Made by a program: the position numbers and the translations under genes
Shown: positions 39,755 to 49,221 of the stretch, one piece after another
Layout: every line of letters starts with the position of its first letter
Numbering within the stretch: the first letter of the stretch is position 1
Notes under the pieces: generated by a model
What the model was told of the DNA's origin: nothing
What the model saw: the letters and a program-made list of their open reading frames with translations, nothing else
Databases searched by the model: none
Assembly: GCA_021780105.1 (NCBI GenBank)
Contig: JAJXZJ010000007.1
Location: 1-64,000, forward strand
DNA length: 64,000 bases
DNA from: a bacterium
Lineage (GTDB): Bacteria > Verrucomicrobiota > Verrucomicrobiia > Limisphaerales > J093
Direction: 5' to 3'

Positions 39755-40876
39755 ATGAAGTCTTCCTTGCGACGTTGGTGGCAACCACCCAAACCGGTGG
39801 TGATCCCTCTCGCCTTGGTGATTGTTGCGGTGCTCGGATTTGTGGACTACGCCACCGGGCGGGAAGTCGCCATCTCGGCGTTCTATTTGATCCCGATCTG
39901 CTGGACCGGCTGGGTCGCGGGCCGGAAAGCCGGTCTGTTCATGGCGCTTGCCGCGACCGTGGTTTGGTTTTTCGCCGATTTTTTAGAGCACTATGCCTAC
40001 CCGCACCGGGCCATTCCGTTCTGGAACGCGTTCATGCTGCTGACCTTGTTCGTGGTGGTGGTCCTTTTGCTTTCCGCGTTTCACCGCGCGCAGCATCACC
40101 TGGAGGCAATCGTCCAGCGGCGGACCGCGGCGTTGCAGGAGGAAATTGCCGAACGCCAGCGATTGGAGCAGGCCAAGCTCCAGGCCGAGCGGCTGGCGGT
40201 GGTGGGCACCATGGCCGCCGAAGTCGCCCACGAAGTCCGCAATCCGCTCGGAGCCATCACCTTGAACCTGGAACTTGTGCAGCGCGAAATCACCAAGCTG
40301 GCGGCCGGGGAGGGGCACGCACCTGACGAAGCACGCACCCTGGTGGGCGACATGCGCGACGAAGTGCGCCGCATCCAGCGCGTGGTGGAGGATTACCTGC
40401 AATTTGCCCGGCTGCCCAAGCCGCAGCGCCAGCCGCTGGCGTTGAACGAATTTCTCGGCCAGAAACTGGCGTTCCTGAACGGCGAGTTCGTGCGGTTCCG
40501 GGTGGAGCTGCTCACCGGCTTTGATCCGGCGCTGCGAACGGTCCATGCCGACGCCGAGTTGCTGTGGCAGGCGATGCTGAACTTGATCCGCAACGGGCTG
40601 GAAGCGATGCCCGAGGGCGGCGTGCTGACCGTGGGCACCTGGCGCGAAGGCGGACACGCGAGGTTGCGGGTGACGGACATCGGAAAGGGCATGAGCGAGG
40701 AGCAGCTTCGGCAGGTGTTCCGGCCGTTTTTCACGACCAAGTCACGTGGCACCGGCCTGGGGCTGACGCTGGTTCAGCAAATTGCCAGCGAACACGGCGG
40801 ACACGTCGAATGCGAAAGCGCGCCCGGCCAGGGCAGCACGTTTACGATTCTTCTCCCCCTCGCGGAACCGTCCTGA
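39755..40876 (+). CDS. orphan sensor histidine kinase (NtrB/AtoS-like core)
   Basis: The 373-residue kinase has about four N-terminal hydrophobic segments (VVIPLALVIVAVLGFVDY, ISAFYLIPICWTGWV, LFMALAATVVWFFADF and FMLLTLFVVVVLLLSAF), a short coiled coil, then the His in EVAHEVRNPLGAITLNLELV. The ATPase domain has AMLNLIRNGLEAMPEGG, VTDIGKGMSEEQLRQVFRPFFTTK and GTGLGLTLVQQIASEHGG. The HExRNPL type typically pairs with NtrC-like regulators, but no regulator is adjacent. The ATG at 39755 is preferred over TTG 39740. Its signal is unknown; a membrane-embedded sensor is implied. Confidence 0.9.
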   Translation: MKSSLRRWWQPPKPVVIPLALVIVAVLGFVDYATGREVAISAFYLIPICWTGWVAGRKAGLFMALAATVVWFFADFLEHYAYPHRAIPFWNAFMLLTLFVVVVLLLSAFHRAQHHLEAIVQRRTAALQEEIAERQRLEQAKLQAERLAVVGTMAAEVAHEVRNPLGAITLNLELVQREITKLAAGEGHAPDEARTLVGDMRDEVRRIQRVVEDYLQFARLPKPQRQPLALNEFLGQKLAFLNGEFVRFRVELLTGFDPALRTVHADAELLWQAMLNLIRNGLEAMPEGGVLTVGTWREGGHARLRVTDIGKGMSEEQLRQVFRPFFTTKSRGTGLGLTLVQQIASEHGGHVECESAPGQGSTFTILLPLAEPS

Positions 40877-40966
40877 CGCGCCCACCGGTGTGGAGGTCCG
40901 CCACCGGAGGCGTCAACATCCGTCGCACGCTCGGCGCCTCCGTCCCGCGGACACGCGCCGACCCGG

Positions 40967-41959
40967 CTATTCGGCCGTCTTCGATTTGACCAACTGGAAG
41001 GGGATGTCAATGGACGCGCCCAGCCAGAACTTCGAGTCGGTGTTGCTGCCATCCACGATCTTCCGTGCGTGAAAGCCGTAACGGATGTGCCGCTTGGAGG
41101 TGGTGTAGCTGAACCCGGCGTCCACGGCGTCGCTGATTTCCCGCACATCGGTCGGATACTCGATGCTCTGATACGTGTCGGTCATGCCCGGGGTGGGCGG
41201 GCCGAGGACGATGTTCCCGCCGGAAATGGTCTGGAAATGCCGGTAGCCGGCGTCAATTTCCCAGCCCTTGATCTGCTGGAACAAGCCGATGGACGCCATG
41301 TATTGGTCCGCGCCGATCGTGTGTTCCCAGCGGTAAAACACGTCGCCCCACGCGCCCAATCCTTCCCAGCCGAAATGTTTGCGGAATTGCACCGACGGCT
41401 CAATCGCGACGCCGTGATTGCCCGGCGCGAAGGCGAGGTGCCGGTCATACGCCCCCGGCACGATGGCGCCAGCCCGGAACGTCAGCGTGGGAATCCAGCG
41501 TGATTTCGCCTCGGCCTCGTTGAAAATCTGGTAGCGGACACCAAACGTCGGGTCCATCAAACCGGTGGTTTTCTGAATGTTGCCGTTGTCGAACGGACGC
41601 CAGCCGACGGTGGTGCCGCCGAGGTTCAGGTCGGCCGCCCATTTTTTGGCGAGGCCGTAATCGAACGTAAAATAGCCCTGCCGGATATCAATGCCGTAAT
41701 TCTCGCCGTCCACGCGGGTGTTCGCGCTCATGCGGTGGTTGCCCTGCTCCCAGACGTGGTAAGCCTCCGACTGCTCGTAAAGTGCGCCGACGACGAGCTG
41801 GCCGGGCGCCGGCAAATCCGCGCCCTGCGCGAACGGCCGCCGCGGCTCGTTTTCCGAACCGAGCACGCCCGGCGCCAGGGCGAGGGAAAGCAGCGTGGCG
41901 GACGCAACGATGGTCCAGCCGCCGGTGGTATTTAGACGGGCAGGTTGCTTGTTCTTCAT
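40967..41959 (-). CDS. predicted outer-membrane beta-barrel protein
   Basis: The 330-residue protein has a signal sequence (WTIVASATLLSLALAPGVLG) and then alternating polar/hydrophobic strands rich in Tyr, Trp and Gly: GQLVVGALYEQSEAYHVWEQG, RQGYFTFDYGLAKKWAADLNLGG, DPTFGVRYQIF, IPTLTFRAGAIVPG and HIRYGFHARKIV. The C-terminal strand ends in WLGASIDIPFQLV. This fits a 12-16 strand barrel like the 'transporter' group PF13557 without certain membership. The ligand is unknown. It converges on the orphan kinase gene and is divergent from lnt. Confidence 0.75.
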   Translation of the reverse strand: MKNKQPARLNTTGGWTIVASATLLSLALAPGVLGSENEPRRPFAQGADLPAPGQLVVGALYEQSEAYHVWEQGNHRMSANTRVDGENYGIDIRQGYFTFDYGLAKKWAADLNLGGTTVGWRPFDNGNIQKTTGLMDPTFGVRYQIFNEAEAKSRWIPTLTFRAGAIVPGAYDRHLAFAPGNHGVAIEPSVQFRKHFGWEGLGAWGDVFYRWEHTIGADQYMASIGLFQQIKGWEIDAGYRHFQTISGGNIVLGPPTPGMTDTYQSIEYPTDVREISDAVDAGFSYTTSKRHIRYGFHARKIVDGSNTDSKFWLGASIDIPFQLVKSKTAE

Positions 41960-42201
41960 AACGACACTTGTTGATCGGGACGTTGGGCGCAGCAACCGGC
42001 TGCGCATCGGTAATTGCTTCGTTCTAACGCCGGCCGGAACGTGCCCCGCCGCTGGCGGATAAACACCCACGGATTGGGAAGCGTTGCCCGGAGCGCGAAC
42101 ATTGCGTAACGGCTTCCGGCGAAGGATTCAACCACATTCTTCGCGTCCGGTGCATTTTACGCCGGCTTGCCTTCGTCCGGGGTTGCGGCAAGCTCGGTTG
42201 G

Positions 42202-44055
42202 TTGCGGCGACCTTCGCTTAAGAATTGTGTCAATGCTCGCGCGGCCCTCGCGCTGTTCGCCGGGCTGACGCTGGCGCTCGCGTTTCCCCAGCCGGGCTGG
42301 GCCGGGCTGGCGTGGATCGCGCCCGCGTTGATGTTGCTGGCCGCGCTGAACGCGCCTCCGGGCCGCGCCCTCCGACTCGGCTATCTTGCCGGGCTGACGC
42401 ACAACCTCGTCGCCCTGCATTGGCTCTTGTTCATTCCGTTCCCCGCTGGCGCGGCGGTGGGATGGCTGGCCTTGAGCGCTTACACGGCGCTGTATCCGGC
42501 GGCGTGGGTCTGGCTTTGTGGACAACTGCTGCCCAAGCCTTGGCCGGCGCCAACATCAGGCTGGTCCTTCACGCAACCGTTGCCTTCGGACACGGTGCGC
42601 ACCCGGGAGTCCCACGCCGCCTCGCCGGCAAGCCGCGGCTCGTTTTCCCAACGACTGCGACAGGCGCTGGCCCCGGTGACTTCCCTGGCGTGGACGCAGC
42701 GCGTCCGTTGGTCGCTGGCCTGCGCGGCGGCGTGGGTGGCGCTGGAAATCATTCGCGGCTGGTTGCTCACCGGCTTTCCCTGGAATTTCCTCGGCGTCAC
42801 CCAATACCGGATGCTGCCACTGATCCAGATCGCCTCCGTGACGGGCGTTTACGGCGTGTCGTTCCTGGTGGTATGGGGCGCGATGGCGTTGTTTTGCACG
42901 ATCACCCGCGTGGCGGCCCAGCTTCTGGAACCGCCGGCAGCCCTGGCCGGAGGTCATGCGGCGTCACGGCTTGCGCCTCCGTTTGGCGCGATCGCGCCGC
43001 GGTCGCCGTGGGTTTCCTTCCGCATGGCGTTGATGGCCGATGTCGCGCTGCCCCTGCTCGTGTTGCTCTACCTGACCTTTACGGCCGGCTTCGCGCTCGT
43101 GCGCCGGGTGCCGGCCGGCCCCGAACTGAAAGTGGCGCTCGTCCAGCCGAGCATCCCGCAGCGGCTGATCTTTGATCCGGCTGAGGTCACCAACCGGTTC
43201 GCCAAGCTGATGGACCTGACGCGCGCCGCGCTGGCGACAAGACCGGATTTGCTGGTCTGGCCGGAAGCCTCGCTGCCGTCATTCAGCGAAGCGAACTTCC
43301 GCGCGTTGACCAACCTCGTCGCCACGCGCCGCGTCTGGATCGTGTTTGGCGCGGATGATGAGGCCGAGCGGCCGGCAACCGCGTCCGGCGAAATCGAATT
43401 CGATCAGTTCAACAGCGCTTTTCTATTCGACCCGGCGGGCGAGTTCGCGGCGACGTACCGCAAACGTCGGCTCGTGATTTTCGGCGAATACGTGCCGTTC
43501 GTAAAGTGGCTGCCGTTTCTGCGCCGGCTGATCCCCATCGGTGACGGTTACACGCCGGGTCATGCACCGGGCTGGTTCCGGATGACGCGTCCGGCGGCGG
43601 TGGCCTCGGTGCTGATCTGTTTTGAAGACATGTTTCCGGCGCTCGCGCGCGAGTCGGTCGGGCCGGACACGGATTTCCTGCTGAACCTGACGAACGACGG
43701 CTGGTTCGGCGAAAGCGCGGAACAGTGGCAGCACGCGGCGGGCGCCGTCTTCCGTGCGGTGGAAAACGGCCTGCCACTGGTGTGTTGCGCCAACAACGGA
43801 CTGACCTTTTGGACGGACTCGCTCGGCCGGATGCACGACGTGGGTTTCAGCGGTCCAGACGACGTTTATCGCGCGGGAGTGAAGTCCGTCCGCATTCCGC
43901 TGCGGCCCGTGGACGAGCCGGCGCCGCCGACGTACTACCGGCGGCACGGCGACGTGTTCGGCTGGAGTTGCGTCGGGTTGACGGTACTGATGCTGGCGCC
44001 CGCCATCGCGCGCCGCCGGCAATTCCCGCTGGCAACGCGCCGGCCGCCGGCCTAA
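42202..44055 (+). CDS. lnt: apolipoprotein N-acyltransferase
   Basis: Lnt adds the third acyl chain to lipoproteins in the inner membrane. The 617-residue protein has eight or so transmembrane segments and a nitrilase-like domain with the catalytic Glu355 in LVWPEASLPS, Lys421 in YRKRRLVIFGEYVPF and Cys473 in VLICFEDMFPA, matching the known triad. It is about 100 residues longer than E. coli Lnt. Part of the excess is a hydrophilic insertion at about 112-165 (KPWPAPTSGWSFTQ...) between membrane segments. The start is TTG at 42202, as no ATG fits. The window also encodes a lipoprotein substrate candidate, TatT. Confidence 0.93.
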   Translation: MRRPSLKNCVNARAALALFAGLTLALAFPQPGWAGLAWIAPALMLLAALNAPPGRALRLGYLAGLTHNLVALHWLLFIPFPAGAAVGWLALSAYTALYPAAWVWLCGQLLPKPWPAPTSGWSFTQPLPSDTVRTRESHAASPASRGSFSQRLRQALAPVTSLAWTQRVRWSLACAAAWVALEIIRGWLLTGFPWNFLGVTQYRMLPLIQIASVTGVYGVSFLVVWGAMALFCTITRVAAQLLEPPAALAGGHAASRLAPPFGAIAPRSPWVSFRMALMADVALPLLVLLYLTFTAGFALVRRVPAGPELKVALVQPSIPQRLIFDPAEVTNRFAKLMDLTRAALATRPDLLVWPEASLPSFSEANFRALTNLVATRRVWIVFGADDEAERPATASGEIEFDQFNSAFLFDPAGEFAATYRKRRLVIFGEYVPFVKWLPFLRRLIPIGDGYTPGHAPGWFRMTRPAAVASVLICFEDMFPALARESVGPDTDFLLNLTNDGWFGESAEQWQHAAGAVFRAVENGLPLVCCANNGLTFWTDSLGRMHDVGFSGPDDVYRAGVKSVRIPLRPVDEPAPPTYYRRHGDVFGWSCVGLTVLMLAPAIARRRQFPLATRRPPA

Positions 44056-44066
44056 ATTCCGCGCCT

Positions 44067-45210
44067 ATGTTTGAGACAACCAAGATTCAGTTGACGGCCG
44101 TGGCGGACAAGCTCGCGCATTTGCGGAGGTTTCTTTGACGTGCCCGCCTTGCAACGCCGGCTCGGCGAGATTGACGCCGAGATGGCGCGCGACACGTTCT
44201 GGAACCACCGCGAGCAGGCGCAGAAGCTGATTGACGAAGCCGGTTCGCTGCGTCGCAAACTCGACCCGCTGCTGGCCGCGGAGAAACAGCTCGACGACCT
44301 GCGGGTGATGCTCGAACTCGCCGAAGGCGAGCCGGAGTCCGCGCAAACCGCGCTTCAGGCCGAGTTGGATCGCGACCTGGCGGCCTTCTCCCGGCGGGCG
44401 GACGCCATCGAATTGCGGGTGTTTCTGAACGGGCCGCACGACCGGAACAACTGCATCCTGAGCGTCAATGCCGGCGCGGGCGGCACGGAGTCCTGCGATT
44501 GGGCGAACATGCTCTTGCGCATGTATCAGCGCTGGGGCGAGGGACGCGGCTGGGAAGTGGAGGTCAACGACGCGTTGTCCGGCGACGTGGCCGGCATCAA
44601 AAGCGCCACCATGCTCATCCAGGGCGAAAATGCCTACGGCTTTTGCAAGGCCGAGCGCGGCGTGCACCGGCTGGTGCGCATCTCGCCCTTCGACTCGAAC
44701 AAGCGCCGGCACACGAGCTTTGCCAGTGTGGACGTGATCGCGGAAATTGAAGAAAGCGGCGAAATTCTCATCCCGCCCGGCGAATTGCAGGTGGACACCT
44801 ACCGCTCCGGCGGCAAGGGCGGCCAGAACGTGAACAAGGTGGAAACCGCCGTTCGCATCACGCACCTCCCCACCGGCATTGTTGCCGCCAGCCAGACGCA
44901 ACGATCGCAACACCAAAACCGCGCCACGGCCATGAAGATGTTGCTCTCGAAATTGTATGCCTTGCGCGAGGACCAGCAGCGCGCCGAGATGGAACGGTTT
45001 TACGGCGAAAAAGGCAGCATCGGGTGGGGCAACCAGATTCGCAGCTACGTGCTCCAGCCCTACCGGATGGTGAAGGACCTCCGCACCGGCTGCGAAACCA
45101 GCAACACCGACGCCGTGCTCGACGGCGACCTCGATCCGTTCGTCCATGCCTGGCTGCGCGCCGGCTGCCCGGCCAAGCGGATGCAGGGCGTGAAGGACGA
45201 GGAAGAATGA
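44067..45210 (+). CDS. prfB: peptide chain release factor 2 with programmed +1 frameshift
   Basis: RF2 ends translation at UAA and UGA. The first 23 codons (ATG at 44067) read [20 protein letters not shown] and end in CTT, with in-frame TGA at 44136-44138. A +1 shift at CTT-TGA-C skips base 44136 and continues [16 protein letters not shown] to 45210, for about 380 residues. Features include the anticodon-like SPF motif in RISPFDSN and GGQ in [11 protein letters not shown]. The annotated CDS is join(44067..44135, 44137..45210). The shift autoregulates RF2: low RF2 favours the shift. PrmC, which methylates its GGQ, is encoded at 22.5 kb. Confidence 0.96.
44124..44139 (+). promoter_or_regulatory. 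RF2 recoding site
   Basis: The sequence CGGAGGTTTCTTTGAC combines a Shine-Dalgarno-like GGAGG three bases before the slippery CTT and the TGA-C stop context. The spacing is the same as in the classical AGGGGGTATCTTTGAC site of E. coli. Confidence 0.95.
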
Positions 45211-45273
45211 TTACTGCCGAGACGTAGAGACACGGAGCAAGCAAATCCCGGTGTCTCGCCGACTCTTTGGTCC

Positions 45274-46095
45274 ATGAACATCCTCGACTTGATTGTTGAA
45301 GCGAAACAACGCGAGGTCGCGAGGTTGCCCGCGCGTTTCATCGCGGCGGGTGATCTGCGCGACGCCATGCTGGCGCGCAACAACCAGCGCAACTTCCTTG
45401 CCGCGTTGCGAAATCCCCGCCGTGGTCAAGTCGCGTTGATCGCCGAGGTCAAAAAGGCGTCGCCGTCCGCCGGCGTGATTTGCGCCGACTTTGACCCCGT
45501 CCGCATTGCCAAGGAGTATGAGGCCGCCGGCGCGTCCGGCCTTTCCGTGCTGACGGACGAGAAGTTTTTCCAGGGCTCGCTGGCTTACCTGCGGCAAATC
45601 CGCGCGGCGGTGACACTGCCACTGCTCCGCAAGGACTTCGTCATTGACGAGCGCCAGATCCTGGAAGCCATCGAATGGGGTGCCGACGCCGTGCTGCTGA
45701 TCGTCGCCATCCTCGACGACGCCCGGCTGCGGCGCTTCCACGAACTCGCCACGGGCGCTGGTCTGGCGGCCTTGGTCGAGGTCCACGACGCCGCGGAACT
45801 TGATCGCGCGCTGGCGATCGGCGCGAAGCTGGTCGGCGTCAACAACCGCAACCTGAAAACCTTCACCGTGGACCTGGCGACCACCGAGCAACTGGCGGCG
45901 CGCTTGCGCGCTCAACCCGCGGGCAGGGAGGTCCTCCTTGTGGCGGAAAGTGGCATCCACACCCGCACCGACGTGGAGCGCCTGGTCCGCTGCGGTGCCG
46001 GTGCCGTTCTCGTCGGCGAATCACTCGTGCGCCACGGTCACATCGCGACAAAAGTGGGCGAGTTGCTCGGTGTCCCGGTCACGCCGCGGGCGTGA
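45274..46095 (+). CDS. trpC: indole-3-glycerol phosphate synthase
   Basis: TrpC closes the indole ring in tryptophan synthesis. The 273-residue barrel has VALIAEVKKASPSAGVI (with the catalytic Lys), LSVLTDEKFFQGSL, LPLLRKDFVIDERQI, ALVEVHDAAEL, GVNNRNLKTFTVDL, and the phosphate-binding ends VAESGIHTRTDV and AVLVGESLV. Length and motifs are typical. No other trp gene is adjacent; a weak hairpin (GAGACAC/GTGTCTC) precedes it but looks like no attenuator. Its last 17 bases overlap the 3' end of the opposing GH116 gene. Confidence 0.95.
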   Translation: MNILDLIVEAKQREVARLPARFIAAGDLRDAMLARNNQRNFLAALRNPRRGQVALIAEVKKASPSAGVICADFDPVRIAKEYEAAGASGLSVLTDEKFFQGSLAYLRQIRAAVTLPLLRKDFVIDERQILEAIEWGADAVLLIVAILDDARLRRFHELATGAGLAALVEVHDAAELDRALAIGAKLVGVNNRNLKTFTVDLATTEQLAARLRAQPAGREVLLVAESGIHTRTDVERLVRCGAGAVLVGESLVRHGHIATKVGELLGVPVTPRA

Positions 46096-48652
46096 ATTTG
46101 ATGTCCTTTACGGCGATGGTGCCGTGGCGCACGTCGAGAAACGGCTTGCCGTGCTTCACGCCCACCACGCCGTAGCCGGTGGCGGTGGCGAGGAAGCCAT
46201 GAAAGTCGCCGCGCAAGGACGGCGACAGATACAGCACCTGGTCAATCGCGTCATAACACGCGCCGGTCAACCCTTGCAGCAGGCCGTAGGACGACATGGC
46301 CCGCGCATACCAATGACCGCACTCGTATTCGTCGAACGGATTGCGGATGCGGCCGTCGTAGCGGTCGCGACAGGTGCGGACGATGTCCAGACCTTCCGCC
46401 ATCGCGCCCATGAGCATGAGATGCGAGGCGACCTGGTATTCGATGCCGGTCCAGACCTCGTTGGAATAGACAAACGGGAGCGAAAGCTGCCCACCCTTGG
46501 GCCAGGTGCAGAGCAACAGGCCGCCTTCCGCGCCGCAGGCGTAGCTCGGCCGCTGTGGATTGGCGTGAGTGGACAGATCGGACTTAAGGTTGTGGCGATG
46601 CACCGCCCGCACATGGCTGGCCACCTTGCCGGCGTCGAGCACATGGCCCACGCCGCAAACGGCCGCCAGCCACGCGCCGAGAACGCCGTCCGCCAGGCAG
46701 CCGCGGCCGTATTGATATTTCGGGCCTTCCTTTTGCAGCAACGCCAGCGCCTCGGGCGAGTAGCCGCTGTTGAAACTCTGCACGTCAAGCGGGTTTTTCG
46801 CCCGCAGGTTTTTCCACTCGATTTTCTGGATGAAGTATTCGCCGTCGAACAACTCCGTTTCCACGCGTTGCGTCCCCTTCGCCAGCAACTCGGAATAGAC
46901 CACAACGTCGTCGCCGAGCGCCTGCCCCATTTTTGCCGCCGCCGTCAGGGCGCCGAGGTAAAAACTGGAACACATGCCGTCCGGCCCCCAGAACTCGATG
47001 TCGTAGGTGTTGTGGTGCGGTTCCTCGACCCAGCCTTTGTGGCCCGGATCCCACGTTTCGATGCAGTAATCCAGACTTTGCCGGACCTTGGGCCAGAGCT
47101 TGCGGAGCCACTCGGTATCGCCGCTGATGCGCCATTCGCGGAACACCTTCATGATGCCGCCGAGCTGACCGTCCGAAGCCGCGTGAAAGTCGTGGACAAC
47201 CGGCCGGATCGGCAGCGAACTGCGAAACTGTTGATGACCGCGGGCGTCCTGCGAGGGGCCGAACTCGGTCTCGCGCAGCGTGCGTTCCAGTGACGGGAAC
47301 AAGTGCGGAATCGCCTGCGCGTAATTCCAAACATGCGTGCAGGAACCGTGACAGCAGCCGGAATCGTCGCCGCAGCCCTCCCAAGCCCACAGTCGTCCGT
47401 CCGCCTGGCGCAGGACCGTCGGCGATTTCAAAATCGTCAGGTTCGCCGCCACCGCCTCGATGACTTCCGCCGGCAGCGTGGAATCGTAAAAGCAATCGCT
47501 GAAGCGCTGCGAATTCGAGCGCAACTCGCTGTAGTGATCGCGCCAGTACGCGGTGATGTCGTTGATGCCGGCGAAGCGCGCCGCATACCACGGCTTGAAA
47601 TCGCCGGTGACCGGCGACTCGTTCTTCGGGTCGTTGCCGATGCGCAGGTTCGTCACGCCCACGTGCCACGCCAGCCGCAGCGTGATCGTCTTCGTCGCGC
47701 CGCGCTCCAGCCGGAAAGGCACCGCAAGTGTTGCGCCCGGTGACGGCGTGCCTTCGGTGATCGGCGGGCGGTCAATCGCGCCGCCGATTTGAATTTCCTG
47801 CCACGCCATCGTCAGTCCGTCCCACCAGCCGCCGCGGAACCACGCATGGTTTATCTTCACCGCGGGATCGTCCACCGTCGCGGTGAACGCGCCTTCCTCC
47901 CAGTTCCGGTCGCGCGCCGCCGCGCCCCACAGCATGAACCCGCCGGGCGCGGTCTTCACGGCCTGCAGGTTGCCGTCCACGACCATGAAATTCTTCGCAC
48001 TGAACGCGAACACCGCTTCCACCGGCGCGTTGGTGCGGTTCGTGAAGCGGTATTCCAGCGCGGCGACCGGCAGGCTGGCGTTGTCCGCATCGCCCGGTTC
48101 AAACGGGCTCCAGCCGGTCAACTCAACCTGCAGCGGGATGGCAGGGTCGGCGAGCGTGACGGTGGCGAAGGGGAAACGCGCGCGGAACGCGGCCTTGCGA
48201 AATCGCGGCAGGCCGAACGACGAGCCGGCGTCGCCGTTGCCCGCGCCGGGCGAGCCGAACAACTTCCAGCCCGGCACCGGGCCTTCAAGCACGTGGGCGA
48301 CGTTCGGCGAACCTTTCACGCAAAGCGCGGCAAACGTCACCGGCTCGTTGAACACGTCCGGATGGTTGCGCAGCGAAAAATGCGAGAGCGCACCCGTGCC
48401 TTCGAGGCAGATCATCCCCGCGCCGATGCCGCCGAGCGGGAACGCCACGCGGCTCAGACTTTCGCCGGTGTATTCCGAGTTGTATTTCCCCTTGCCGTTG
48501 CGCCGCGGTCTGGGTTCGCGGCGGGACGCGCCGGAGCTTTGCGCCGCCAACGCGCCGCCGCTGCTGGCGCCCAGGGCGCCGACCGTGGCGGCGGAGAGTT
48601 TCAGAAATTCGCGGCGCGGGAGATTGGGTTGAAAGGACGACTCGGAAGACAT
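46079..48652 (-). CDS. Tat-exported GH116-type glycoside hydrolase
   Basis: The 857-residue protein starts with a twin-arginine signal (PRREFLKLSAATVGALGASS). Residues about 60-340 match the N-terminal beta-sandwich of GH116 (GESLSRVAFPLGGIGAGMICLEG, LSHFSLRNHPDVF, FRGGWWDGLTMAW). Residues about 380-840 form the (alpha/alpha)6 domain with DSGCCHGSCTHVWNYAQAI, SDGQLGGIMKVFREWRISGD, and HHNTYDIEFWGPDGMCSSFY. GH116 enzymes include beta-glucosidase, beta-xylosidase and the human glucosylceramidase GBA2. The catalytic Glu and Asp lie in these conserved blocks but were not pinned. The substrate is unknown, probably a plant or microbial glycan or glycolipid. Confidence 0.85.
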   Translation of the reverse strand: MSSESSFQPNLPRREFLKLSAATVGALGASSGGALAAQSSGASRREPRPRRNGKGKYNSEYTGESLSRVAFPLGGIGAGMICLEGTGALSHFSLRNHPDVFNEPVTFAALCVKGSPNVAHVLEGPVPGWKLFGSPGAGNGDAGSSFGLPRFRKAAFRARFPFATVTLADPAIPLQVELTGWSPFEPGDADNASLPVAALEYRFTNRTNAPVEAVFAFSAKNFMVVDGNLQAVKTAPGGFMLWGAAARDRNWEEGAFTATVDDPAVKINHAWFRGGWWDGLTMAWQEIQIGGAIDRPPITEGTPSPGATLAVPFRLERGATKTITLRLAWHVGVTNLRIGNDPKNESPVTGDFKPWYAARFAGINDITAYWRDHYSELRSNSQRFSDCFYDSTLPAEVIEAVAANLTILKSPTVLRQADGRLWAWEGCGDDSGCCHGSCTHVWNYAQAIPHLFPSLERTLRETEFGPSQDARGHQQFRSSLPIRPVVHDFHAASDGQLGGIMKVFREWRISGDTEWLRKLWPKVRQSLDYCIETWDPGHKGWVEEPHHNTYDIEFWGPDGMCSSFYLGALTAAAKMGQALGDDVVVYSELLAKGTQRVETELFDGEYFIQKIEWKNLRAKNPLDVQSFNSGYSPEALALLQKEGPKYQYGRGCLADGVLGAWLAAVCGVGHVLDAGKVASHVRAVHRHNLKSDLSTHANPQRPSYACGAEGGLLLCTWPKGGQLSLPFVYSNEVWTGIEYQVASHLMLMGAMAEGLDIVRTCRDRYDGRIRNPFDEYECGHWYARAMSSYGLLQGLTGACYDAIDQVLYLSPSLRGDFHGFLATATGYGVVGVKHGKPFLDVRHGTIAVKDIKFTPAA

Positions 48653-48696
48653 GGCGTGTTCCTGGTGAAGTTGTTGGCAGACGAGAGGAGCAGAGC

Positions 48697-49221
48697 TTAC
48701 TTGGTGACCGGTTCAATCGAGATATCCACGAGCAGGTCGGCGGCGATTTTCTCCAGGCCGGCCCGAAGCGCCGCCAGGTCGCACGACGCGGGCAGTCCCA
48801 GCGTGGCCCTGGCCTTGAACAGCGTTTCGCCGGACATCGGCGCGCTGGAACATTCGGTGACGAGCTCCTCGACGTTGACGCCCTGGCGGGCCAGCGCGGC
48901 GGAGATTTCGCGCACGATGCCGGGCCGGTCCTGGCCGACCAGTTCGATGAGCGCCGCGGCGGGCGTGCCGGTGGCGGCCGGCGAGTCGCGGCGGGTGACC
49001 ACGGTCAACCCCTGGCCCGACAGCGCCTGCAACGCCGCCACGAGGGCCGGTTCGCGATCCGAGGGCAGGATCACGCGCAAAATGCCGGCAAACTCGCCGC
49101 CAAGCCGGCACATGTGGCTTTCCAGCCAGTTGCCACCGTGGTCGGCCACGAGGCGCGCCACGAGTTCCACCAAACCCGGCCGGTCGCGGCCGATGACAGT
49201 CATCACCAATGGGACTTGCAT
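48697..49221 (-). CDS. two-ACT-domain protein (GcvR-like)
   Basis: The 174-residue protein consists of two ACT domains: MQVPLVMTVIGRDRPGLVELVARLV and, from about residue 90, LIELVGQDRPGIVREISAALA. This pattern is that of GcvR-like regulators of the glycine cleavage operon, which bind glycine rather than DNA. No GcvA or gcv genes are adjacent, so the function is open. The start ATG 49221 is used because the longer frame to 49473 has no homology. It lies 44 bp from the GH116 start in the same direction, suggesting cotranscription. Confidence 0.8.
   Translation of the reverse strand: MQVPLVMTVIGRDRPGLVELVARLVADHGGNWLESHMCRLGGEFAGILRVILPSDREPALVAALQALSGQGLTVVTRRDSPAATGTPAAALIELVGQDRPGIVREISAALARQGVNVEELVTECSSAPMSGETLFKARATLGLPASCDLAALRAGLEKIAADLLVDISIEPVTK

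Noticed and set aside
40870..40966. Bidirectional terminator between the orphan kinase and the outer-membrane gene
   Set aside because: CCACCGGTGTGG and nearby CCACCGG form only short pairings, and no T-run follows.
45211..45273. trp attenuator before trpC
   Set aside because: Only a weak GAGACAC/GTGTCTC hairpin is seen, with no Trp-rich leader peptide or T-run; the sequence resembles a 'gagacacggag' intergenic repeat.
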